Shown in pieces: positions 10,572-20,550 of a stretch of DNA of 64,000 nucleotides. Below the pieces are notes generated by a model. That model had not been told where the DNA came from. It was given only the letters and a program-made list of their open reading frames with translations, and did not search any database. Position numbers and translations under genes: made by a program. Every line of letters begins with the position of its first letter. The first letter of the stretch is position 1. The DNA is from Trichosporon coremiiforme (taxonomy: Eukaryota; Basidiomycota; Tremellomycetes; Trichosporonales; Trichosporonaceae). Location: positions 1-64,000 of the forward strand of contig BCJJ01000006.1 of NCBI GenBank assembly GCA_039545355.1, given 5' to 3'.

Positions 10572-10991
10572 TGCTGCTGGCGACAATGTTGTGTCTCTTT
10601 GGCTTCATTCAGCCGTGTGCTCTTAAGAATCGACGAACAGCATACTTGAGAGACGCATACACAGCCTGCAGGATGCACAGCTCACACTGAGTGACGGCGA
10701 GTAGCGTCCCGCCGTCCCACATTCATCGCCGTCCCACACTCGGCCAATTACTGCGGGCCCTTTCCGCACTCGAAAGCCGTCCCACCGCAGGACACCAGCT
10801 TCGTGAACCGTGAGCTGTGCTTGTGGTTGCGTCCCTCAGTGCCATTCGTGCTGCGAAGCAGGAAGGTGGAGCATCGCTAATGCAGAATCTGACGTCCCCA
10901 GGGTACCACCGCGGAGTGACCAACCTTATTCCAAGCACGCAGCTTATAACCATTCCAGTGTCACTGTTCCACGTCAACGACACCTTCCACC
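10572..10991. promoter_or_regulatory. Divergent promoter between dioxygenase and FAD hydroxylase
   Basis: This 420-bp spacer separates two head-to-head genes of the putative aromatic cluster. The word CCGTCCCAC recurs (about 10710 and 10728) with a related CCGTCCCACC near 10780. These repeats could be sites for a cluster regulator, for example the C2H2 protein encoded at 12960, but this is only suggestive. Confidence 0.4.
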
Positions 10992-12761
10992 ATGAGCATC
11001 GACGACTGCCAGGTTCTCATTGTCGGCGCGGGACCTGTTGGTCTGCTGCTGGCACTCATGCTCCACGACAAGAACGTGAAGGTGAAGATCATCGAACGGC
11101 AGAAGGCACTCTATCCTCTGCCGAGGGCCGTGGCGTTCGACCACGAGTCTCGCAGGCTGTTCGGCTCCGTCGGCCTGACTGAGAAGTTGGAGCCCATTCT
11201 GGAGAACATCACGGGCAAAGGGGGCGAGGATGGTACGAACTACGTTTGGAGGGACGCGGACCTGAAGAGTAGGTGCCTGTAGTAGCCAAGCTGACACCAG
11301 TGATCGTCGACCTGTTCTTCGAAGCGCCGTCGAGGTCGGGGTTCCCCTTGGGGATGGGCTTCAACCAGCCGCAGTTGGAAGGCCTGCTCGAGCAGGAGGT
11401 GTTGCAGCGCGGAGTTCCCTTGATCCGCGGATACTGTGAGTACAACACCGTGCCTGGCTGACAGCAGCCGTCTCTGCAATCGAGGACCTGGCCGACGGGG
11501 TGCGCGTCGTGGCCCAGGCCGTCAACGCGCAGAAGGGTACAACGCTCGAGGAGCGCGACTCTGACGGTTTTAGAGGCTCCGGCCCTGACCTCGTAATGGA
11601 GGCTTCCTATGTTGTCGGGTGCGACGGTGCCAACTCTACCGTGCGACGCCTGAAGGAGTTCACGACCACTGATCTCAACTTCCAGAGCGACTGGCTGGTC
11701 TTGGATATCGTAGGTCACGCGCCGACGCAGCTGACATCCAGCTACTCCGTGATGGCTACATCCCTCCTCGCATTCAGAAGGCCGGCGCATGCCAAGTCTG
11801 CGACCCTGTCCGCCCCACCACCTGTGTGTTTGGAGGACACGCTCGCAAGCGCTTCGAGTTCATGCGGCTCAAGGGCGAGGCGAAGGAGCATCTCCTGCTG
11901 GAGGAGACTGCATGGGAACTGCTGGCTCCTTGGGGCTTCAAGAAGGTATGCAGTTGCTGCAGCAGCGCTGACGGCAGGACAACTGCGACCTGGAACGCCG
12001 GGTTATCTACACTTTCAGGGCGAGGTGGGCGGAGCAGTTCTCCAAGGGCCGCGTCGTGTTGGCTGGAGATGCGCTGCACCTGATGCCGCCGTTCCTGGGC
12101 CAAGGACTGAACTCGGGGTTCAGAGACGCAGCGGCCCTGGCATGGCGCTTGCCACTGATGCTCTCGGGAGTAGCCAGCCCCGAGCCTCTGCTTCGTAGCT
12201 ACCAGGAAGAGCGCCTCGAGCATGTCCGCAACATCACCCTGCACTGCATAAAGCTTGGCGAGGTTGTCTGCCAGACGGACCCGGAGAAAGCGAAGGCCAT
12301 CCATGCTGAGCTCCGGAGGAATCGTGAGTGACCGTCAGGACCTGCTGACATAAGCTCCCTCCAGCATTCACGAACCCCCCCTGGGACGCCCTGGCATCCT
12401 GGCTTCACAGCCCGAGGCGGGCAAGCTCTCGCTGCAGAGACCCTTGCAGTGCGGCGAGCGCTTGATGCTCTTCGACCAAGTTCACGGATGCGGCTGGAGA
12501 CTGCTGAACTGGGGTCCCGTGTCCGTGGAGCTCTTGCTTTCAGAAGACGCGCGCAATTTCTTCTGTGATGATCTCGGTGGGAGGTGCATCTCGGTCTCCT
12601 CCAAAGAGGACGTCTCTGGAGAGTACTCGCAGTGGTTTGCCAACGACCTGGGTTTGGACCAGGTGGTCCTCATCCGTCCCGACTTCTACGTGTTTGGCCA
12701 TGCTCCCGTGTCTGAAGTCAACGGCTTAGTGCAGCAGTTGAAGGCAAAGATGATGAGCTAG
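10992..12761 (+). CDS. FAD-dependent aromatic monooxygenase (MhpA/phenol-hydroxylase type)
   Basis: Six exons: 10992-11268, 11301-11435, 11465-11709, 11742-11945, 11978-12323 and 12355-12761; introns 32, 29, 32, 32 and 31 nt; 537 residues. The N-terminus has the dinucleotide fold VLIVGAGPVG. YVVGCDGANSTVRR and VVLAGDALHLMPPFLGQGLNSGFRD are the second and third FAD motifs of group A flavin monooxygenases. The stretch RKRFEFMRLKGE resembles 3-(3-hydroxyphenyl)propionate hydroxylases. It would add a hydroxyl to a phenolic ring using NAD(P)H, making the diol that the adjacent extradiol dioxygenase needs. The substrate is not determined by sequence. Confidence 0.9.
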
Positions 12762-12959
12762 ATTAGTCGATAGCATGCATCCGCAATAACCCGGCGCCGA
12801 AGCAGCCGATCCCCGTCGGCTGTTATGCGTTCCAAAATGCTCTCGGGCCCCGTGATCAAAAAGAGCTGAACCCTGGTGGGCCATTGATGGGGCACCAGGA
12901 CTCGCCGCCATCCATTCAGAGCATCTTGGTTTAACAGCATCCTCAATGTTGCGATCGCA

Positions 12960-15250
12960 ATGTCGACCGCCAGCTCGTCCAACCGGCACCAGTGCGCCCA
13001 CTGTCCGAGAGTCTTCACGAAGCCCGCCCATCTGCTCCGGCACACCCGCAGTCACGTCAGCGACCGGCCATTCACCTGCTCCTTCTGTCACAAGTCTTTC
13101 ACCCGGACCGATACTCTCCAACGACATGAGCGCACCGTTCACTCCACGAAGAGGCCGAGGGCAGAACAGTTTTCGGCATCCGAGGAAGAACCCGAGGGCT
13201 GGACCGAAGCTTCGATTCCAGACCTCGACATGGCCAACAGCGGGTGGTACGGTGAGCCCTCGGAGAACCCGCCCGCGTTTGACTTCGGGTTCTCAATGCC
13301 CGACCCAAGTTACGTACCGCCGGAGCTCATTCCGTCCAGCGCAGCGGAGGTCAACGACATGATTGCTGGATGGCTGTCTCAAGACGGCGGCCTCGGTCTC
13401 GAGGGATTGTTTCCCAGCACTCTCCCCAATACCGATTCTTCGACGGTCTCCGCCTTCGCGATGCCGCCAGACAATGCGACTGGTCGACTTTTTAGTCCAC
13501 GGCCAGTGAGACCATCTGGCCGTCACCGGCGGCGGACAGTGGTTGCCGTGGACACTTGGGAAAGCGGCGTCACTGCAAGTGCCCCAGATACGGTTAGCCG
13601 TGCCCAGTCGCCTCAGCTGCCGTTCACATCTCCTGAACAGGTCGTCGGTAAGCTCAATATTAATGGACCACATGTGGGTAGCCTACTCGACAGCGCTGAT
13701 ACCAGGTCTCCATGACAGTTGAGGATACCTCAGTGATTCCATCGATGAAGTTCTTGGACGCGTGCCTGCACCTCTACTTCCGCGACTTCCACCCCTCCTT
13801 TCCCGTCATTCACCGGCCCACCTTCGAGCGCGATCGCGCATCTCCACTGCTGTTGCTCAGTATGTGCAGCATCGGCTGCATGTTTGTCGGCACCCAGGCG
13901 GCAACTGATAGCGGGCTATGGATCTACCATCGCCTGCACCTGGCAACCCTGCTGCAACGCGATGGCAACATGGCGAATGAGAAGAGCAGACTGGACTCAA
14001 CACTGAGCGCTCTCATCGGTCAGTCATTCAGCTTCTTACATGGTCGGCCACGAGAGATGCTCACGGCTGACTCGTTTCATGAGACAGTCTGCAGTATGGC
14101 GAGGCGCAGCGGGCTGTTCCCCAAGACCAACTCAAACCCGGTCACGTTTGAGATGGTGCGGGATTTGGAGGGCGATGAACTACACCGTCGTTGGCGACAG
14201 TGGGGTCGACAAGAGACTCTCAGGAGGTGAGTCGGATCTCTCCTTGAGCTGACAGCAGGATATGTCTCGGACTGGCGGTTCACGGGGCCGAGCTGTCTGT
14301 CTTCAGCGGGTTTGCACGGCTCATGCCCTCCCTCCTCACCGCCAAGGACGCCTTCCACGATGCTCTCTTCGAAGCCGAGGATGCCCAGACGTGGAGAGAG
14401 CTGCTGTCAGCCCATGACACGATCAGCGTACCGGATGAATCACTTTCGGTGGTAGTTCTCGCCCAGGCGCTCGTTCAGGTCCATCAGCTCCGAGAAATAG
14501 GCGACACACTGCTTGGAGAGGACGTGCCTCTGCGCACGCACGGCTCCTTCTTCCGCCACATGATGTCTCTGGCGCAAGAGATCAACATTACCTCCTTGAA
14601 TACAGGACTGTTGTCCTCGCTATGGCATTATGTCTTTGTCGCACGCCTCGCACCTCTGACTCTCATTGAGGAGGCGGCTGGCCGGTCCGGTGACCCCTCC
14701 CCGGAGTGTCTAGCAGAGCTACGGGCGTGGATCGATAGTCCCGCTGCACGGCTGGGAACTCTGCACTGCGGGCAGGTACTGCTGCAAGCAGAAGATCTGA
14801 GGGACAAGCCGTTCATCCTACCGAGGTGAGTGCAATAGGCTGGCCCCGCTCACCGCTCAGAGCTGTCTTCCATGCCGCCCTAGTTCTCATGGCGTACCTC
14901 TCATTCATCCCAGATTACTCAGGGGGAAACGTCGTCACCATCGGAAGCATAACGAACTGGGAGCACCTGGCTCTCGTCTATGATTCGCTGACGGTGGGAG
15001 AGATTCCAGCTACGCTGTCCGCTGCCGAAGACTACGTCGTCCGTGGCCAGGCGTCTCTGCGCGTGAGAGGTTTCCTGGATGGGAAGGAGCGCCAGATGGA
15101 CATGTTCAGGTGGGCAGACTGCCGTGGCGGAATACTGACCTCAGCCTGAGATCAGCAGCCACCCGGCTGCTCGGGCGATGTACTCCTTGGGGTATCGGTG
15201 CGACCTTGGGGCGCATTCTATCGGACGTCTCTTTCAGTTCGCACCCCTGA
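12960..15250 (+). CDS. C2H2 zinc-finger transcription factor with fungal regulatory domain
   Basis: Five exons: 12960-13673, 13706-14226, 14256-14825, 14861-15109 and 15145-15250; introns 32, 29, 35 and 35 nt; 719 residues. Two C2H2 fingers lie at about 12-32 and 40-61 (CAHC...HTRSH and CSFC...HERTVH), followed by a disordered acidic region and a fungal-specific transcription-factor middle domain (LHLYFRDFHPSFPVIHRPTF...). This combination of two fingers and the large alpha-helical domain is common in fungal regulators of carbon use. Lying between the hydroxylase and the transporter, it is the likely pathway-specific regulator. The second intron ends in AGCAG, so two acceptors three bases apart are possible. 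Confidence 0.88.
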
Positions 15251-15571
15251 GTACCACGAGGTCGTATGCATGTTGTATTCTACGAATAACTACTCTGATC
15301 AAACCCCGCATCAAAAGCGGACAATGGGGGCAGCCACAAAGAAGGAATGTGGGACGAGTCCCGCGGATGCGGGACGATTGTGGGACGCAGCAGGTCACAA
15401 GGTCGAACGTTATCTCGATTTGTGGGACCCCGCCTGGGGCCCATTGTGGCGTCACAAAAGTGGGCGGGGTTCAGGTGCGGTGACACCTGCATCTGCGGTT
15501 AACGGCCAGGTCAAGGTCTGCTTATGGGTTATAAGGCAAGCCAGCATTTTGTGGAGCAAGCTGCGGCAAGG

Positions 15572-17547
15572 ATGAGTGACTCACACACAATGACCGACAT
15601 CAAGGAAGGCCCCGACGTTGAGCACAAGGAGGTGGCCCCTAAAGACGCCCAGGGCAACCTGGAGTACACCGAGGATGTCGAGCCCGCCCTCCACGGCAGG
15701 ACGTATATGGCCCTTTTCGCCCTGTGCCTGCTCAACATGGTTCAGATTGTTGCTTTGAATGGCCCACCGTCCGGTGTTAGTCTGACGGTATCTCCCACCG
15801 CTAACCTCAGCTCGACTTCATCGCGAACGACTTGGGAGGAAGCGAAGTCAAAGTATGGGTCCCGAACGCGCTCTCCCTCATTCAAGCGGTTGCTGGACCG
15901 CTCGTCGTGAGTATGAGCCACAGACCAAGCCTGGCTCCAGTCCTTCGCCTCGGACACGTTTCAAGCGCGCAAGACGATTCTCGTCGGGACGTGCACTTGC
16001 TCCTTCATCGGTGCGGCCATCGCGCCAGGTGCCACGAACATCTACCGAGTAATCGGTGCCCAGATCATGATCGGCGTGGGCTTTGGTGCTGTACCCCTCG
16101 CATATGCTATTCCCTCAGAGGTGAGTGGACGTCTCGCGCAGTACTGACGACAGATTCTGCCCCGCAAGTGGCGACCCCTCGCGCAGTCCATGAACAACTT
16201 GGCCGGTGGGATCGGATCCACCATGTCTCCGCTGTAGGTAGTCAAGTGTTTACGTCCCTAACCACAGTGTCATGGGCGCGCTTGTGAAGAGATCAGCTCA
16301 CAACGGCTGGAGGAACTTTTACGTGAGTCTCAGCCTGTTCTCTCCTGACATCAGTGGATACAGATGGCTCTCTGGGGCCTGACCGTTCTTGGAGTCTTGG
16401 TCGGATACCGACCGCCGAAGAGACACACCGCCCTCGACCACCTGTCATTCACTCAGAAGATTGCTCGGTTGGATTTGCCAGGGATGGGTCTCGTGAGTCG
16501 CTGTTCTCGGCCAAGATTGACACCAGCTCACCGCCGGACTCACTTTGCTTCTGACCGGGCTGACACTCGGCGGCAACCCTTGGTCCTGGACCAATGCGCG
16601 CGTGCTGTCGACACTCGTAACGGGCTTTGCCTTCCTGGCCGGCTTCGGCCTTTACGAATGGAAGGGTACATCCACGGGCATCCTGAGCCATGAGCTCTTC
16701 AAGCGGCGGACGTTCAGGCTCTGCATCCCGCTCATGTTCATCGAGGGCATTCTGCTGTTCGCGATTGTCATCTTTTACCCCGTGGTGTAAGCCCGACCAG
16801 GCCGCTCGATCTGACCGCAGGACCGCGACCTTCTTCGCGCAGGACCCGCTGATCGCCGCTGCCCGTCAGATCCCGTTCTGGGCGACCGCAGCGCTGATCA
16901 CCGTAGGCTACGGTCTCTGGAGCTCGAAGCGGCGCACGATTCGGAGCCCGCTCATCGTCGGTTTCCTGATCTGGACAGGGGGCACGGTCGGCATGGCGAC
17001 TATCCAGCCGAGCCAGTCGGTGAACCACCTCGTGTTCGACGTGCTCTGCGGACTGGGTTTTGGCGGCCCGCTCATCCTCCTCATCTCGGGGACGCAGCTC
17101 TCGGTCCCCCACCACCTGATTGCCACCGCGACAGCGGTCATGACATCGTCGCGCGCTGTCGCCGCGTCAGTATTCACCGCCATCTACAGCGCGGCAGTCG
17201 GCAGCTCGATGGCCGCGAAGCTGCCCGCCTACGTCGGCAAGGCGGCCGTGGCCGCTGGCTTGCCTGAGGCGTCCGTGCCAGCGTTCGTCCCCGCCCTGCT
17301 TGGCAAGGACGCAGGGACCCTTGAGAAGTTGGCTCCACCGGGTGTCATTGCGGCCGCACAGAAGGCAGTCCTGCAGGCTTCGGCGGACAGCTACCGTCTC
17401 GTATTCATCATCGCGGCGCCGTTTGGAGTGGTCGCGTGCATCATGGCCTACTTCGTCGAGGACATGACCAAGCTTATGACGTACCACGTGGACGCGCCGG
17501 TCGAAGTGCTGCATGCGAAGGGCCTTGCCGAGGAGAACGATGGCTGA
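15572..17547 (+). CDS. MFS transporter, 14-helix DHA2/TRI12-like
   Basis: Eight exons: 15572-15775, 15811-15906, 15941-16120, 16154-16233, 16268-16322, 16355-16492, 16527-16786 and 16821-17547; seven introns of 32-35 nt; 579 residues. After an acidic N-terminal tail (about 40 residues) a long run of membrane segments begins (YMALFALCLLNMVQIVAL), with DFIANDLGG and a large central loop typical of fungal TRI12/siderophore-type major facilitator proteins. It sits at the plasma membrane, by family, and moves organic substrates by proton exchange. As the last gene of the putative aromatic cluster it may carry the substrate or expel toxic intermediates. Confidence 0.87.
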
Positions 17548-18106
17548 ATGAGTGGACGGTCGTACGGAATGAACATCGGGTTGCTGTGCGGTGGATCTCA
17601 AGTGATCGACGCGGCATGGGTTCTGTGGTGGTCAGGGCGATGCAGAAGTGAATCTTGATCCCAAGCATGGTCCATCGGCCCACTTCCTGAATTTTATTAA
17701 CACTGGGGGCAGAAGCTCACGAAGCGCACGAAGGGGAAGCATCAGTGGTCAGGGTCGGATTGTTCTTGGCGCAGCATCCAGCGACGAAAACACCGAGTCC
17801 GGCGAAAACGAGCTTGACGGCAGCCTGTGGCGCTCCGCCCCCGCCGCCCATGCCGCCCACGCCGCCTCCGCACTGCTCACGGCCCCCGGCCTCCATCCAG
17901 CATGTGTTCTGTGCCTTCATTCGCCTCCGAGATCCCTCTTATCCATCCCTAGAGTTCCGGGGCGAGCCGGGTTAGGTTGCTGCTCCCAGCGATCGCTGCA
18001 ATGTTCAGCCGCCCGAGCGCGACGAAAGAGCCCAACCAGAAGCAATACAAAAGGTGACATCTCGCTTCTCCTCCCCCCACACCATCCACAAGAACTGACA
18101 GCGCCC

Positions 18107-19972
18107 ATGGTAACCGCCCTTCTCCTCCTGGCGCCCAGCGTCGCCGCGTTTGGCACCATCAACACGGGCGGCCAGCAGGCCGAGCACGAACGTATCACCC
18201 GCATCGCCCTCCAGTGCCCCGACGGCGTATACCATGACGACGGATCTTGTTTCGAGCCAATCTCAATGCTGTCCTTTGCGGGCGGCAATGGAACATTCGG
18301 CGCGATCGGTGCCCCCGACGGCGGGGCGGATACGCTCAAGTCGCAGGCGCACTGCGACGACGCCGACTACATTGACTACGCCAAGTGGGGCCTGAACGGA
18401 ACGTACCCGCAAAGCAAGGCGGAGCGCAACCGCAAGCTGCGCGAGTGCTACGAGCACCTGAAGGGGCACTGGGACGAGGGCATCAAGGGCGCCGGCGAGC
18501 TCGTGGACGACTTCGGCGTGCTGGTCGAGAAGGAGACGAAGCTCGCCGACGAGAACGGCAAGGGCATTCCATGTGTCTACTCTGGCAGCCTTAGTGGGCG
18601 CGCAAAGTGCGACGCCTTCGAGGGCCTTGGCCGGTCGCTTCACGGCCTGCAGGACTTCTATTCGCACAGCAACTGGGTCGACTACGCGCAGATCACGCCG
18701 ACGCAGAACACCCCTCCGGGGCTGGGGATGACCGACCTCGCGCCCTTCCTGTCCATGATCAACGGCAGTGGACCGAGCGACATCAACATCCCCTCTGATT
18801 TCAGCACGGCCTGCTTCAACCTCTTCGGGCACGACACTGTGGAGGGCGCGGCGGCCTGCGAGAAGGACGGGCGATACATCACCCACGTCGTGCTGAACAA
18901 GGACAAGGGCGAGATTCTCGTCAAGCCGCTCGCAAACGTGACTGTCGAAGCGGGCGCTATCCTAACTGGCGAAGCGCGCACGCCCCGCGGCAACATCAGC
19001 GACAACTTTGAGCGTGCGGTGCACGGCGCCGTCCTCGAGTCGCGCAGGCAGTGGGCCGACTTCCGCACAAAGATCATGGACACGTACGGCCCGACCCGGG
19101 GACGGCTCATTGTGTGCGCTCTGACGCGCGACCAGCCGCAGCGCGATTGCGGAGGTGGACGCAGCGTCGCTCTCGTTCTGGACGGGAGCTCGGCAGCCGC
19201 CGTCGGCGACGCCCTCAGGGCCAAGGCGCACCAGACCGACCGTGTTGGCGTGTTCGACGGCCGTGGAGCGTTCGCCGCCTTCGGCTCCGACACCAAGCTC
19301 GACAGCCTCCAGGGCGGCAGTCTCGCGAAGGGGCTGCGGCTCGCTGTCGACACTCTGAACGGCACGACGACAGACCAGATTGTCCTGGTCTCCTCTGAGG
19401 ACAGCGCGGACGTCGTTGCCTCCATTGAAGCCGCGAAGAAGAAGGGCATCCGTGTCAGCTACGGTCTGCTTACACAGAAGGCTAAGGCGCGACGGTCGCT
19501 GCGTTTCTGGCGCAGAGCCGACCCACCCCAGACCGCTGTCGCGGCAGCCGTCTTGAGCACGGGTGGCACGTACGCTGTGCTCGCGGACGATGGCCAGAAG
19601 GACACGTTCGCCGACCACGTGTTCGCATGGGACGAGGGCGCGAAGACGCGCCTCCCCCGTGGCCTCATCGTGTTTGACGACGGCGACCGTGACTGGGCCC
19701 ACGAGGTCGATGACAAGCACACTGTGAACGTCACCGTCACGGCTTACAATGGCTCGGCGACCTTCATGCTCCGCGAGGACGACAAGGAGCGTGCGCGCGG
19801 CAAGGGCTCCAGTGTTAGCCTTCAGGCGCCGGGCGACGACTCGACCGTTGTAGCACGCGTCGAGCCAGACGGCCTCTACTCGATCGCCCTCGACTACACC
19901 TCGGCCGCCATCATGGCTGTTCCCAGCCTCGCATCCGTGGTCGTTGCCTCGCTTGCTTATCTCTTACTCTAG
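18107..19972 (+). CDS. Secreted GPI-anchored protein with VWA7/HET-C-like N-terminal domain
   Basis: A single 1,866-nt exon encodes 621 residues. The chosen ATG gives a clean signal peptide (MVTALLLLAPSVAAF); the frame stays open further upstream, but that part is low-complexity. The sequence GTINTGGQQAEHERITRIAL and the motif LHGLQDFYSHSNWVDYA are those of the zinc-phospholipase-like domain found in VWA7 and HET-C-related proteins. A von Willebrand A-like segment follows (VALVLDGS...), and the C-terminus is a hydrophobic tail without a cytoplasmic part, as in GPI-anchored proteins. Many N-glycosylation sequons are present. Function at the cell surface is unknown. The MFS gene lies 560 bp upstream. 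Confidence 0.75.
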   Translation: MVTALLLLAPSVAAFGTINTGGQQAEHERITRIALQCPDGVYHDDGSCFEPISMLSFAGGNGTFGAIGAPDGGADTLKSQAHCDDADYIDYAKWGLNGTYPQSKAERNRKLRECYEHLKGHWDEGIKGAGELVDDFGVLVEKETKLADENGKGIPCVYSGSLSGRAKCDAFEGLGRSLHGLQDFYSHSNWVDYAQITPTQNTPPGLGMTDLAPFLSMINGSGPSDINIPSDFSTACFNLFGHDTVEGAAACEKDGRYITHVVLNKDKGEILVKPLANVTVEAGAILTGEARTPRGNISDNFERAVHGAVLESRRQWADFRTKIMDTYGPTRGRLIVCALTRDQPQRDCGGGRSVALVLDGSSAAAVGDALRAKAHQTDRVGVFDGRGAFAAFGSDTKLDSLQGGSLAKGLRLAVDTLNGTTTDQIVLVSSEDSADVVASIEAAKKKGIRVSYGLLTQKAKARRSLRFWRRADPPQTAVAAAVLSTGGTYAVLADDGQKDTFADHVFAWDEGAKTRLPRGLIVFDDGDRDWAHEVDDKHTVNVTVTAYNGSATFMLREDDKERARGKGSSVSLQAPGDDSTVVARVEPDGLYSIALDYTSAAIMAVPSLASVVVASLAYLLL

Positions 19973-20027
19973 TTCAGTTGTATAGACCAGGGCACTGTGG
20001 ATCTTACATACATTCGTTACTTCGTCA

Positions 20028-20330
20028 CTATCTGCTGACAGCAGCCCAGCAAACATGCTCGACCCAGTCCCTCTCTGCGTGCTTGTCGTCGTAGTCGTGA
20101 ACCTTCTCCTCGGAGCCGGACATGCTAGGCAAGCGCCGAGGTCCTGTGAGCACATTCGTGATTTCCGACTTGGCCGTGAGGTCGTCACGCGCAGTGTGGC
20201 CGCCGAAGACGTAATCCATCTGCTCGAGACCGATGCCCTTTGTTGCGGGTAGGCAGAGCAAAGCCCACACGCCGCCCAGGAAGCAGAACATGCCGAAGAA
20301 GATGAACACGCCGTATCCCGGCCCGATCAT
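20028..20330 (-). pseudogene. C-terminal fragment of an MFS sugar transporter
   Basis: From Met at 20330 the reading gives a last membrane helix and the hallmark sugar-porter ending PATKGIGLEQMDYVFGG, then a cytoplasmic tail ending at 20028. Normal sugar porters exceed 500 residues and only about 100 remain. The sequence to its right (20331-20550) contains a poly-C run and no helices. It is probably a relic of a deleted paralogue of the transporter at 24616-26259. Confidence 0.75.
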
Positions 20331-20550
20331 GCACCCGATGCAGCGATGTGATGGCGTGTGAAGCACTAGCTTCGGCGTGGTGTGCGGTGTGCTGGTGTGG
20401 TGGCTGGCGACGTGGGACTTGGCCGCACACTCTTCCTGGCGGCGCCTACCCGGTGGTTCCAGTGGCCCCCCCCCCCCGCCATCAATGCCTATCCACAGTT
20501 CATGCGATGTCTATTGTCTCTAAGATCCTGCTTCCCCTGATGACACCCCG

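Noticed and set aside
12080..12360. Premature end of the FAD hydroxylase at 12331
   Set aside because: A GTGAGT donor at 12324 and AG acceptor at 12354 restore the frame into a 407-nt last exon ending at 12761.
17648..18106. N-terminal extension of the VWA/HET-C-like protein
   Set aside because: The frame is open upstream, but the extension is low-complexity and would bury the clear signal peptide starting at 18107.
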